DNA from: Omphiscola glabra
Taxonomy: Eukaryota > Mollusca > Gastropoda > Lymnaeidae
DNA: 64,000 nt
Assembly: GCA_964017045.1 (NCBI GenBank)
Contig: OZ024794.1
Location: 36,920,210-36,984,209 of the forward strand
Direction of reading: 5' to 3'
Shown here: positions 1 through 12,600 of the stretch, in pieces
Position numbering within the stretch: the stretch's first letter is position 1
Layout of the letters: every line of letters starts with the position of its first letter
Translations under genes and position numbers: made by a program
Notes under the pieces: model-generated
Database searches by the model: none
What the model was told of the DNA's origin: nothing
What the model saw: only the letters and a program-made list of their open reading frames with translations

Positions 1-3000
1 TATTTAGCTTATATTGTTATATTATAACTTATATACAGAAAAATGAAATTGGGCCCCAGTTCCAAAGGAGTGGATATTATGAGTTCAGTAACCTTCAGTA
101 TTTGAATATGGATAATGCAGTGTATGTAATGTGTACAAAGTTTGGTCCAGATACATTCACCCATGCAGGAGCCTATTTAAATTATATAGTTCATATAAGA
201 AAAAAAAATGGGCCCCCTGCCCAAAATGGAATATTGTAGCAAGTTAAAAACACTCCAGTATTTCATTTTTTTTTGTTTTTTTGTGTTAACATTTACATGC
301 CTTCAGTTTTAAAAATTTCATTTAGCATACTAACTTATAGGGGAAAAAATCTGGCTCACAGGGTAGGCAAAAACAAATGGAGAGTTCATTCACAGTTTAT
401 TTACTTTTGGCTTTGGGGGCTGTTCAAAAACACTTAAGAAATCAAATAAAAAGAAAATTTAGAGTTATATTATTATTATTATTACGGAGGGGGGTTGACT
501 TCCACCACTCAGAAAAAGGGGGGAGGGGTAGACATCATGACAACTATCATTAAATTTATAAGTCTGGTGTATACTAATCTATAAATCTAATACCTAGATA
601 CGCCTGTCAGTTTACCCCACATTTTAAATGAACACGTGAACCTAAGTCGTAGGCTGAGGGCAGAGTGGGACTGAGGGTGCATGCATTGGCACAGTTCACA
701 GTACGCAGGCGGCAATGGTTCCTTGAGTTGAACTTGAAGCTATTTAGTATTATAACCTTTTAAAGACTTTAAAGAGAAGATCCTACGATTTTTGCTTTCC
801 ATTTTAAATCTACTGACCTACTAGCTAACCAGAAATTAAAAATGTTCTTATTACCTTAGCTTCAGATATATTGATGACCTTAACTTTTTCTGTTTTAAAC
901 TCTGCCATTGCTGATATAAATGGCGAAATGAATCGGAAGTGATAGACTTTACAAATGAAGGAAATCAGTGATTCTCAAAAAGGAGGGGGAAAAAATGACA
1001 TTGTGTGAAATACCCAGAGACGCAAAGCTTTGGGGGATCTAAGCTTTCGCAGGAAATACCGTTTGGGGGTATTCTCCTCATTCGTCATATTTAAAGTCAA
1101 CCGCATTCAATATTTTGTTTTCTCTATTTTCATTAAGAAGTCTTTTTAAACTATAAAAAGACCATTTAGTGCATACTATTAGACTATTATTCATTAATAC
1201 ATAAATGATAAAATAAGTTTGTTGTTTGTTAAATATTTTAGTCTGTGTAATCCATAAAAAAGATTTTAAATTTTGACAATACCATGGTAAATAAATATTC
1301 TGAATTCATTTAGGTACCAACAATAATAGCATGTAATCAACTTGACAAACCATTTCAAAGCAGAACAGTCACATGTACCATGAAAAATTGGGACTTTGCA
1401 GCTCAGCTTTCACAATTTATTTAGTTTTTTACATAAAAGAACATGATGTTCTTTGCAAATATATCTAATAAACTTGCTGAGTTGAAGTGGTTTGGGCAGC
1501 TGTTTGAAGTGTTTGTAAAGATTTCAAAACACTGGCGATGTTCTGCCTCACAATATCTTGATGTGTCAGGACGGATCGCCTCTACTTGCGGAAGAGTGAG
1601 GAAATGTGCAACGTCAATATTGACTTTCTATATCTGGACAATTATATATTGTGCTCAGGAGCATTGCATTTTTCTGCTTCGAGATCTGGTTTTGACAAGG
1701 TTGTTTGTAAGCCTTCCTTTGCTCAAACTCCTTAGGTAAGAACATCTTGTTCCGTTTCACTGTTCCAACTAGGGTGAGTCTGTTCTTGGCCATTTGGTTC
1801 TGAAAGTGAAATAATTGCTGTTCAGGGAGAGAGCGTCAGTGTGTAGTATTATAGGCAGCCAATAAAAGCTTTCATTTAGATCGCACCAGTACTTTGCCAT
1901 TTGTCTCCTTTTTACTTTCTCACCTTCACTGTTGGTGCAGTAAACTATCATTTTTCATTAATGTATAGAAGAAGTGCTTCAGTCAGTGGAAGAAACTACA
2001 TGATCTGTGAAGGTAGTTGCGTTCCAAGGCAACGAAATGATGCCATATTGTAAAAAAGAAAATAGCGTAAAGGCAGCAATTTACTGTGCTTTAAGGCTAT
2101 GGGTACCGGTATAACACACCCAGTTGCAGGAATCGTCAGAAACTTTTTTTCCCTAAATAATAAGTGTACGGGTGTGCTACACCTAGTCGCCAGGGATAGG
2201 GTATAAAATAGAGAGGAGGCAAGGGGGGGGGCATCATGCCCCGGGCGCTACTCAGAAAGGGGCGCCAAATTGTATATTTTACTATAATATTGTATGGTTT
2301 TCGAATAGGGGGGGCGCTAAAAAGGTATTGGGGGCGCTAAAAAGGTATTGTGCCCCGGGCGCGAGTTAAGCTCGCTACGCCACTGATAAGCAGGTCTAAC
2401 ATATCAAATGTATTTTATTTGGTAGTGCATTCTACTCACACCACTGTGAGCATGCTAAAATAGCATGGAAATGCGATATAAAAAGTATTTTTTTTAATGA
2501 AATTTTTATGTAAAATATTAATTCTTTAGATATTTATAATTAATATGTATATTTTTTTACCGTAGCAATTAGAAGCAGGGTTTTAGAGCGGAACTCTAAG
2601 CTCTAGAGCAGTGGAGCTGCAACTGGTAAAAATTATTACAGCTCCAGGCTCCACAAATTTAAATTAATTCTTTCAAAAACAATTCAACCCCCCCCCCCCT
2701 TTTTTTTTTCCCAATAAATAAACAATAATTCATCTCTCTAACATTTGAAAAACAAAATAAATATGGGCCAAACAAGAGTAACTAATGTCGATATTTAAAA
2801 AGGATTGAAAACGACAGTTTTAGTAGTAGTATTCATGTTAGGTTTCTACAGAATTGTATTTCCAAAGAGTCCTATTGCGAAATGCTTTGGCACCGTGTTG
2901 CATCAAAACGGCACGTGACAACTTGGCAAAATTCAAATCCCCAACTGTCGGAAATGTTTCCACTGGATTTCCTTTTTCCCATCCTGTGTTGTTTCTCTCA

Positions 3001-3433
3001 TGATCCAGTCAATGGATTAAAAGAAAGTGGAATTGTGAGAGCAGGGATCCCTGTTGGACTCTAGATCTATCATAAATGGAATGGGTTTCTAAGTTCACCT
3101 TCATGTAAAATCCTGCAACTCATACTTTGAACGTGTTCTTAATTAAGCCAGTTTGTAGTTTACAGAGTGTATCTCTGTCCAAGCTAACAAATGCCACATT
3201 TTGGTACAGCGTTGCATTCCACTCTAAGCACTGTTCCATAATTATGTGCAGGGTGCGATTTGGTCAGCTTACATGCAATATTTAGCTTTAGGAAATATCT
3301 GTATGCAGATGTAACCAATTTTCTTTTCTTCTTTGCTAATTTGAAAATCTTAATACAGACAGCAAAATCTAGATGCTAGCATAAACAAGATAATTTTAAA
3401 AAAAAACAAGGAGTCAAGTACCACATCAAAGAC
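1..3433. other. AT-rich stretch, no recognised gene
   Basis: Open frames here are short and resemble nothing I know. Contents: an ATT microsatellite near 467-483; a repeat at 2180-2395 with two copies of a GGGGGCGCTAAAAAGGTATT unit and a CGCTACGCCACTG end; and a C/T homopolymer tract near 2687-2710. The minus strand at 1440-1950 has interrupted protein-like stretches (for example RSVLTHQDIVRQNIASVLKS) that could be an old pseudogene; I cannot name it. Confidence 0.4.
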
Positions 3434-3439
3434 TCATCC

Positions 3440-3765
3440 TATAACAGCGCCAATGACAAAGTCTATGACCACGCACATGACTAAGTCCATGGCCATGTCC
3501 ATGGCTACATGCATGACCAAGTACATGACCACATCTATCACCACATCTATCACCACGCCTATGACCCCTTCAAAGACCACGCCAAAGACCATGTCAAAAG
3601 ACCCCGTCAAAGACCACGTCAAGGACCACTCCAAAGACCACGTCAAAGATCACGTCCAAAGACCACGTCAAGGACCACTCCAAAGACCACGCCAAAGACC
3701 ACGTCAAAGATCACGTCAAAGACCCTGTCACAGATCACGCCAAACACCCAACCAATGACCACAGG
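3440..3765. repeat. Degenerate 12-bp minisatellite
   Basis: Variations on a 12-bp unit like AAGACCACGTCA run for about 325 bp. Because the unit is a multiple of three, several frames stay open on both strands, giving Thr/Lys/Asp/His-rich or Val/Met-rich periodic peptides. No signal peptide, flanking exon or splice context marks it as a gene. Confidence 0.8.
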
Positions 3766-4639
3766 ACAGAAAGAAAACATATGAACCAGAGTTAAAATTG
3801 AAATGAGCAAAATAAAAGTTCTTGTGTTGGCACACAATTAATAAAGAATAAAAAATAATATTCTGTAATATCTAAAAGCTGACTATATAATTATAATCAA
3901 TTGGAAAAAAGGTTGAGATATAAAGATGAAATTTTATAAAAAAAATTTCTTTCTCATGTTCAAAACACAAAGAAATAAGAAAATTTTAAAGCATTATGAA
4001 ACTATCATACCTTGGGTGAGTCTTTTCCCAACGGTTACTATGTCATAATAGTCAATTAAATATTTGAGTATATAATTAGCTCTGTTGACGGTGTGATTGC
4101 ACTTTTAGAGCAAAAAATTGCCGTAAACTGTACCTTGCCAGCAACTAAAAATAAAATTTTTAAAATATAATTAAAACACATGAATATCTTTAATATAAAT
4201 ACCTTAAAAATATGTTGACCCATTCAAACATTTTTTGTCGTCAATTGTTTTGGGTAAAAAAAAATTTTGCATTCAGCTGTTCGGTCACCGAGTTGGACAC
4301 ACAACATCAGAGTTATGCAGCATTCACTATCAGAAATCTGCCCAGAAGAGAGCGACTGTAAACCGATACAAGGCTTGCCTGCGCCTTCCTTAACAGAAAC
4401 ATGACAAGGCTCATTGTATGCTGGTGTTTCTCCATTACGTCAATGTATTAAAGAATGACTTCGTCCTTGTAAGCAGCTGACAGGGAAAGAGCGCCTGAGC
4501 AAAAGGTGGGAAGCATGGGCATGAGACTTGACAACATATTAGAATTCCACGAACACCAGAGAGCGACCAATGACTAAGCGTTGACCGACGTGTCCCCGCA
4601 ATGAGTCAGCCAGTGGACCAGACATTTCTGTACGAGTTG

Positions 4640-4930
4640 TAATCCATAAACATGGCGGTAAACCCATAAACATGGCGGCTGCATGTGATCTTGGAGTACC
4701 ATATCACTATTGTTGCGGCTCAGCTAGGGTTGAAGAAGAAAGACTCGGTGGCGTAGTGAGGGTTAGTACCGCCCGGGGTGGGCCAAGAATTTTGCAGCCA
4801 CTACCACAAAATGTAATGGCCGAAGATGCCGCCCTCCGCATAGAGAAAAAAGCACCGCCAGGGGTTGACCCCATCTACTCCCCCCCTCAATCTTCCTACC
4901 AAAGTGAAATGACTTTCTCTTGGCAGTTGT
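4640..4930. repeat. Dispersed repeat with GGTGGCGTAGTGAGGG end
   Basis: A tandem AACATGGCGG pair (4649-4680) is followed by GGTGGCGTAGTGAGGGTT at about 4748 and a GCCCGGGGTGGGCC core. The end resembles the GTGGCGTAGC repeats found elsewhere in this window (40424, 45735, 63443). The frame 4672-4932 through it resembles no protein I know. Confidence 0.45.
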
Positions 4931-4934
4931 AGAT

Positions 4935-6865
4935 TATCTGATAGTATTAATAGTAAGGTGTTTGAGAGTGTAGTTCATCTCAAAGTAAGGTATTTGAGAG
5001 TGTAGAGTATCTGATGGTAAAGTGTTTGAGAGTGTAGATCATCTGAAAGTAGGGTGTTTGATTCGGACATAACTGGTTAAATGACATCTAAGTTGATTCT
5101 GATTTGGGAGTACAATGAGAGACCAGGTTAGTGATTATATATAGTAGTGTGTGATGGACTCATTTTGTTTCATTAGTTATCTGTTCTGGTGTTTACTACC
5201 CTATGACTATATGTTTTAATATTTGCCCACTTTTCACTTCATTGAAAATCACCAACTATTTATTAACAATGAAATCGTCACAAAATTGTACAAAACTTAC
5301 AGACTTTTATCAAACATTGTCTCACATACCACAATGGCTTCATTAATAACAAAAGACGCATGAAATGTACTTTTTGTTGATTTTGTACAATTCATTTAAT
5401 GGTTGGGTCAATTTAGACTTTAAGACTCTCACATTGAGTTTCTGTATATGAGTGAGCTACCTTTGTTTAGTTGCAGATTGTTGCTAGAGTCGACTATTTT
5501 GTTTTCAATATTAAGACGCTGATGGAATGTCATTTTTAATTAACATCATTATTTTTTTGAGTTTGCCATTAAGTCAAGGTAAGCTACAGTCCACAAAGCA
5601 ACATATGAGTTTTTTGGCACGTTTTCAACATACTTATTAGTATTATCTATCTTTATTGATACATTTATTATGGACATAGAGGTTTCAGGTTTAGACATAT
5701 CCATGTTGTCATCAAGAGTGACTGTTTTAATGATGGGGCTCAACTGCATTCAACTTCTTTAATGTTTTTTTTTTTATTGTCTACCACTTTGCTGTATGTC
5801 TGCCTCTTAAAATTTAAGTTTTCTTATATATTTTTGCCAACCACCCTCAAATTTCTTCATGCTTCTTTTGAGCTGCTATATTTTATCTATTTAATATTAA
5901 AAAGAAATAACAAAACCGATTAACTAAATCGAAAATTTTAAACACGTTATATCAACTGTCAATCATGAAATAGATCATGATCTTTATGACTTAAACTTTA
6001 TCTGATAAGTAGGCCTACTACTATTTTCAAAACTTTCCGTAGGGTTACTTTAGCATTGGAGTTTGCCACAAGAACTGGGTTTCATCAGAGCAGGCTGCCA
6101 CCAAAGAGATCTGGAGCCGGTATTAAGATTGATTGCTGCTCCTAGCAAAAAATGTTGCTATGGGAAAATAAGTCCATGAAATGAACTCTGGTTGGAGTCA
6201 AATAAATCTAGGAAATTAGAGATCTTACTTTGGTTTTCACAGATATGTTTTTTTAACTTCAAAATGATTATTTTGAACCTATTTGAATTTGAAGCAAATA
6301 AATGGGACAATAATTTAGAGGGGGGTGGGAAATCACAAAGGGCTTTCCCTTAAACATATTTTATAACATATGCCTAGTGCTGTCATAACAATACACATAC
6401 ATGGTAACTGTGCCCAAAAGTAATTAATCTAGAGACATTGATAACACCTACATTTCCTTTGAAACTTGAAAACATTGGCAGAATTTCTTTAGCTACAAAC
6501 AAAAAATAATAATTTACACTGAAATTATTGCTTTGATAGTATAGATACAATGAAAAAAGTAAAGGAACTTCTTCCACATGTTGCTTTGATGTATTGTTTC
6601 TTTCCAAATCGAATCTAACATTCTGTGGCCACAAAGAAGATGGATTTTTATTGAATGAAGGGAACAATATGTTCATATGCCGGAAGAGCCCCAAAAAGAG
6701 AATTAAGGGGAAAACTAAATTAAAGCATCTTAATATTTATGTAATCTTGCAACAGAATCTCAGGGCTGATTATTATTAATGTCCTAGCAAATCATGTGAG
6801 GAAGTGTTTGTCATGGATGTAAATTTTGAGAGGTATTATGTAATCATTCTCAACAGCACATACTA
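4935..6865. other. Intergenic, short direct repeats only
   Basis: 4938-5065 has about four imperfect copies of a unit containing GTGTTTGAGAGTGTAGA. The rest is AT-rich, with no exon-like or transposon-like sequence that I recognise. Confidence 0.4.
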
Positions 6866-6983
6866 TAATAATAATAATAATAAAGTTCATTTGAAAAATC
6901 ACGCTTCATCCCCAAAGGCTCGAAGCGCGGTACAAAAACTAAGTTGGGAGATAATAACAAGCTGGAAAAGATTGTAGACATCA

Positions 6984-8321
6984 TCATTCCAGCAGGTGTT
7001 TGCGAAATAGATGAGTTTTTAAATTTGTTTTGAAGGACTCCAGCGTCTGGCTGTTTTTGAGAGCGTCAGGAAGGGTGTTCCAAATGGTTGGGCCAGCAAA
7101 TGCGAACGTGCGCTTTCCGTAAGTTTCAAGGCGAACACGCGGTATCGAGAGTTTGCCACTATCGGATGAGCGGAGTTGTCTAGTGGGTACATAAGGCGTC
7201 ATGAGCGCTTGGAGATAGGACGGCGCCAGGTCATGCAAGCAGCGGTAGCACAGAGTTGCGATTTTGTACTCTATACGAGCGCGGACCGGCAGCCAATGCA
7301 ATTCTATCAGAAGAGTTTTAGCATGGTCGAATTTGCGTTTACGAAGAACAATTCGAGCCGCATTATTCTGTGCCTTTTGAATTATATCAAGGAGCGTAGC
7401 TGGAAGACCCACCATGAGAGCATTGCAGTAGTCCATGCGTGATAGCACGAATGCAGACATCAGCCTCTTTGATGCACCCAACGTTAAGAAGGGTCTGATA
7501 TGACTAATTCTGCCTAGCTCTAGAAAAATCGCCTTGCAAATAATGTTAATGTGATTTTCCATAGTTAGTGTTCTGTCTAAGTAGACACCCAGGTTTCGCA
7601 CTGTTTGAGCAAACTCAATCTGCACGCCTGAGAGAGTAAAGGATGGTGTATCTTTTAAAGATTTTAATTTTTGAGCGGTAGCAATGGGGATCACCTCAGT
7701 CTTTTCATCATTCAATTTGAGCTTGTTTATTGTCATCCAGTGCTTAACTGACTCCACTGTCTTCTGTGTCATTTTAAGAAGCTGAGGGAGCTGAGAGGGG
7801 ATCACGGATTTCTGAAGTTGGGTATCATCCGCGAACATGTGATATACCATGTCAAACTGCTTGATCACTGCACCCAGGGGCTGAACGTACATAGTGAAAA
7901 GCACCGGGCCTAAGACCGAGCCTTGGGGTACTCCGAATTCAATAATGGATTTCTTGGAGGTCAAGCCGTTTGTGACAACTGATTGGACCCGATTTGTCAG
8001 ATATGAGCGGAACCATCTCAGGACGGTATCGGTGAAACCGAACGTATATTGCAGACGTTGGAGAAGTATGCCGTGGTCAAGCGTATCGAACGCTGCCGAT
8101 AGATCCAGTAACGACAAAAGGGATACCTGGCCCTCACCACAAGACGACAGAAGGTCATTTACGACGCGCAACAGGGCTGTCTCAGTAGAGTGATGCGTTC
8201 TGTATGCTGACTGAAAAGGCTCAAACAAGTCACACCGAGTGAGGTGATCCAGGAGCTGTCGAAGAACGACCCTCTCTAAAATCTTTGATAAAAATGGTAG
8301 ATTAGAGACGGGGCGATAATT
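6984..8321 (-). pseudogene. LINE ORF2 reverse transcriptase domain and C-terminus
   Basis: 446 codons open from just after the stop. The catalytic FADDT box (YHMFADDTQLQ) and VPQGSVLGP are intact. It ends KTHLFRKHLLE followed by a stop, a normal C-terminus for this group. Without its upstream half it is not a usable gene. Confidence 0.88.
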
Positions 8322-8996
8322 TTACAACAGATTAGGGTCGAGATTTGCTTTTTTTAGCAGTGGAGTTACAACCGCCTCCTTAAAAGAGGATGGAACAAAA
8401 CCAGTTTTCAAAGACTGATTTACGATATTAGTAATGATAGGGACAATTTCGTCTAAACATTCATACAACAGACCTGCCGGAAGAGGGTCAAGCAAACATG
8501 ACTTTCTTGGGGAGTCAACCAGGATTTTCTTCACATGCGATTCAGTGACCTCCAAAAATTCGCTCATAGGAGTGCCATTAAACGGCAAGAATTCGGGAGC
8601 ATCTGTGCAAATGTCAAGTCTCGCCCTGATCTTCTTAACTTTCATAACAAAGAAATCATTTAGAGCGTCTGGTAACTCGGCCAAAGCAATATTGTTTGGC
8701 ACAGATGTGTCCTTCTGTTTACCGGTCAGCTGACCGACAATGCGAAATAAGTCCCTATTTGAACTGCAATCTACAATCCGGTGACTGACATATTCAGTCC
8801 TAGCTGCAAGGACCATCTGCTTAGTGCGTTCCTTGTTTTCAACAAAGATTTGTCGGTGCACAGTCAAGCCAGACTTCCGCCACTTGCGTTCTGCACGTCG
8901 CTGTTGCTGCTTCGCGTCCTTTATTTCTGGTGTGAGCCATGGAGCAGAAGGGCGGTCCGTAACGCGCCGTGTAGACAGAGGTGCATGTTTGTCTAA
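8322..8996 (-). pseudogene. LINE ORF2 segment upstream of the stop (linker and RT start)
   Basis: In frame with the larger RT segment at 6984-8321 and separated from it only by the TAA at 8324-8322. It includes the KDAKQQQRRAERKWRKSG linker and SPRKSCLLDPLPAGLL, the latter equivalent to the usual RT-start motif KSCxLDPxP. Confidence 0.8.
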
Positions 8997-9386
8997 AATA
9001 ACTCTGAGGCCACTGTTGTAGTCTGTTGCAGGATCATCTTCGCTATACTTGAGGGCGGCGACGTCATTTACTATATACTATGATCAATTAGATCCAATAA
9101 GTGAAAATCATAGATGGGACATTTGAAATGAGACAAGTGGTTTTCTGATTTTTTTCCTTATAGAGTATAAATAAAATTTATGGAAAAACTGATTACGCAA
9201 GTCCGAATTCTAAAAACTCTGTAATGTCATTTATGGACTTGACTAAAGATGTGCCCAATTCTAGGTTATGATAACAAAGACTTGAAAATGAAATCCATGA
9301 TTTTATTATGATTTATAAATTTCATCAACACTTTTAGATATTATTTAATGCAAAAATTGATATTGTTTTATTAAGTAGCTGATACA

Positions 9387-9630
9387 GTTCGCATTTGCTG
9401 GCCAAACCATTTGGAACACCCTTCCTGACGCTCTCAGACACAGCCAGACGTTGGAGTCCTTCAAGACAAATTTAAAAACTCATCTATTTCGCAAACACCT
9501 TCTGGGGTGAAATTGTGTACCATCTTTTCCAGCTAGTTATTATCTCCCAGCTTTGTTTTTGTACCGCGCTTCGAGCCTTTGGGGATGAAGCGTGATTTTT
9601 TAAATGAACTTTATTATTACTATTATTAAT
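9387..9630 (+). mobile_element. 3' fragment of the same LINE, opposite orientation
   Basis: Closely similar to the last part of the 6866-9066 element (from TTCGCATTTGCTGGCC through the 3' UTR GCTTCGAGCCTTTGGGGATG to an impure TTA tail), but on the plus strand. About 244 bp, strongly 5'-truncated. With the first copy it forms an inverted pair about 320 bp apart. Confidence 0.9.
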
Positions 9631-12600
9631 AATGAAGATGACATTTCATTTATTTTATTCTACGACCGGAATAGACTAACTTGAATTTAAAAGTTTGCCT
9701 AGAGATTATGATTACCGGTATATTCTATTTTTTTAGTTTAGGGAAGGGCTTGAAGAAACATAATTTTCACTTAATTAAGAATTTTTAGCCACTCAATATT
9801 GATTATCAATTTGGCTATACTATATCTTTAGGTTTGAGTTTATAGGTCATGTTTATCACCTTATACCAAACCCCATTTATTGTAGCTTCCAGTGTTGAGC
9901 TTTTAAAAGATGTAATGCTCACAACAGTAAGTGAAAGAATAAAAGATACCGTAACAATTGATGGGCTGCATTTAAGTTGTTTAAATAAATGAAATATAAG
10001 AACAAGTTTTGCTAAACTTGTTCTTATATTTCAAGTGACAAGAAGAAGTACCTTGTTAATTGATATCATTCTTCTCCACATACTTTGACAAAATTACCAA
10101 ATAAAAATGCAATACTTATCAAGGATAACTAATGTAATTTAATATTTTTAAATGACTTTGGTATACAGGTAACAATGCATTTCTCCTTGCATAGCTTTCA
10201 TCACAAAAACGCAACGATTTGGCAGTTACAGGCTTGGAAAACACAGATTTAATTCTTATCACAAAAATTCTGATGTCACATTCTCTTAAAGCAAAATTAA
10301 TTGAAAATAAATCAAATAAAAAAACTCCAGAAAGAGCAGATTGACAAAATGGCAGTTTTTGTTCTCTTAAGTCACTTAAGATATAAGTTTGTAATTGACA
10401 AATGCATCCTTAATATTTTGTTCAGTTTATAATTGTAATGCCACATCACCATTCAATGCCCATGACTAAAAAAAATCTAAATTCTAACAATGAAATACGG
10501 TAGCTAATATAAGAAACAGAACTTCATGAGTTTACTCACTAATATCTATTATTATGACTAACAAATATTCAGTCTGTATATAAACCAATATACTAACTTT
10601 CATAAAATGTGTATGAGAACCAGAGAAATATGAATTGAAAAAATCAATGCTAAACGTTTTTTGTGAAAAAATAAGTGGAGGTGGAGGGGGGGAAATACAT
10701 ATGCTGTAATCAGTGCACTGAGTACAGTAACTAAAAAATATAAGTCAAAGGAGGAAGTTTACTCATCACACAAATGGATCATATTCCAAACAAGTTTGGG
10801 GAGTCTTGAAAAGAAGAAAAACACTTTAATTTAATGAAATCAATGCCACCAGAAGTGACTTGATGACTTTCTTTAAGGGCCAATGAGTACTAGCAACCAT
10901 TTGATATGAAATACAAAAGTGAACACATAAAAAGTAACATCTATAGATTTTAGCAAAGCTTGAAAAACAAAAAGTTCTAAAACTTGCGTTGAATGAAGTT
11001 ATTTACACTGATATGATGGGCAAAAGTTTTTATCTCAATGAAATGTAGTCAGAAAGTAAGTGAATCTCAAATGGATTCAATCTCCTAGATTACAATAAAC
11101 TCTCCACTCTCATTGATATGAACAATAATTTGTAAGAAAAAGCTAAAACATAAAAAAATGAATTTGTATAAAACCTGTGTGGCCTTATTTTTATTTTTTT
11201 TAAATGTTGTTCAGTTGAGTATACCGGATACTGTTAAGATATAATTTAAAAAGCAATTCATCTATTAAGCCTTACTGGTATTTTAATTTTTTCTTTTGCT
11301 AATATGAGCCACAATTAAAAGTTAATTCAAGAAATGAAAGAGTTAAATAAGTTTTATAATTTAAACTCTTATCCCACAAGCTTTGGTTAAAACTTTAAAG
11401 CACATACTATTTAGTTGTGATAGAAAGTATACATTATAACATGTTCAGGAATAGAAAATTCTTTCTTTTTTTTTGGGGGGGGGGGGGGGGGGGGGGGGGC
11501 TCAAAGCGTGTATGTTATAAAAGGTTATGTATTTAATGTATGGAGGAAAGTAAGTGAATCAAAGTATCCTTGAAACCAGTTAAATCTATCCTTTTTTGAA
11601 ATCTTGAATGATAAAAATGTTAGTGGAAAAAAATCCAATTTGAAGTGACAACATTGATATACATGGCAGCTTCTGAGTATTTAAATACTCTCTATTTAAA
11701 TTCAAGCAAAATTAAAAACCGCAGCCATAACCTTTTCCATTTCTATAAACACAAACAATTTTTTAAATATCAGAAGGGAAATTATGAGCACCAATTGACA
11801 TTTAAAAAAAAAAAAGGAAAATCAGTCATTCTTATTTCTAAAATTACCAAGCAAAAGAATTAAATCATAAGAATGAATATTGACACAAATTGTCCTTATC
11901 CTGAAATAGCCTAACTGTATTTATTTATCTAAAAAGGCCATTTATCACCATGAATATGTCAAATCATTGATTTCTAATTATTCTAAAAATATCAGAGCAA
12001 TGTTTATTAAATATTGTCATACTGCTGCTTTATGTTTTCACAAATAGCTGGAGGCATTCACAAAAAATTGAAGAAAGCATATCAACTTCCTTTAATTGTC
12101 TTAACGTCATAACTGTTGATAAATTAAATTATTATCAATGATATGTAAAGTAAATGTGTGCCTCACGGGCTGTTAGTGTAAGTTACACAGTGAGGTGATT
12201 TTTGCCAATACTCAGTAAGAGCTTTTCTAAAAAACTATTTGTTGCTAATATAATTATAAATGGGTGGGGTGGGGGGTGGTGTGGGGGGTGGTGTTACATA
12301 TTATACAGATGGCCCCTAAAGTCTATAGAAATAGTATGACAAAAAGCTAATCACAGTTGACTTCATACTTCATTCTTTCATCATGGACAACTAATTGAGA
12401 ATAAATGAGGCTACAGGTAATGCAAAAAAGATGGACAAGTTGCTTCAGACATGAGTTTGATTTTAAAAGTAACCTTAAGCACAGCAACAAAACTGCCAAT
12501 ATTCTTATCCACAAATTTATGGGGTTTTACATGTTTGAAGAATTCAATACTATAGAATAAATAGCATACCAGAACTAAATTAGAATTAAGGGATTATCAA

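Larger units (their letters stand above)
6866..9066 (-). mobile_element. 5'-truncated CR1/L2-like LINE with reverse transcriptase
   Basis: Non-LTR retrotransposon fragment. Reading leftward from 9066: a linker (APWLTPEIKDAKQQQRRAER), then the reverse transcriptase (NYRPVSNLPFLSKILERVV, FQSAYRTHHSTETALLRV, LLDLSAAFDTLDH, FGVPQGSVLGPVLF, MFADDTQLQ), then the C-terminal region (RMDYCNALMVGLP, LHWLPVRARIEYKI, GPTIWNTLPDALKN), then a short 3' UTR and a (TTA)n tail at 6885-6866. The frame is continuous apart from one in-frame TAA at 8324-8322, just before NYRPV. The endonuclease domain is missing by 5' truncation. The microsatellite tail and motif set suit the CR1/L2 group; the exact clade is inference. 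Confidence 0.9.

Noticed and set aside
1443..1739. 98-codon plus-strand frame
   Set aside because: No domain, no exon context; composition like random AT-rich DNA. The minus strand looks slightly more protein-like but is full of stops.
4672..4932. 86-codon frame
   Set aside because: Lies in a dispersed repeat with a GTGGCGTAG end.
7176..7442. Plus-strand frames inside the LINE (also 7894-8193, 8434-8733, 8781-9021)
   Set aside because: Antisense shadows of the minus-strand reverse transcriptase.
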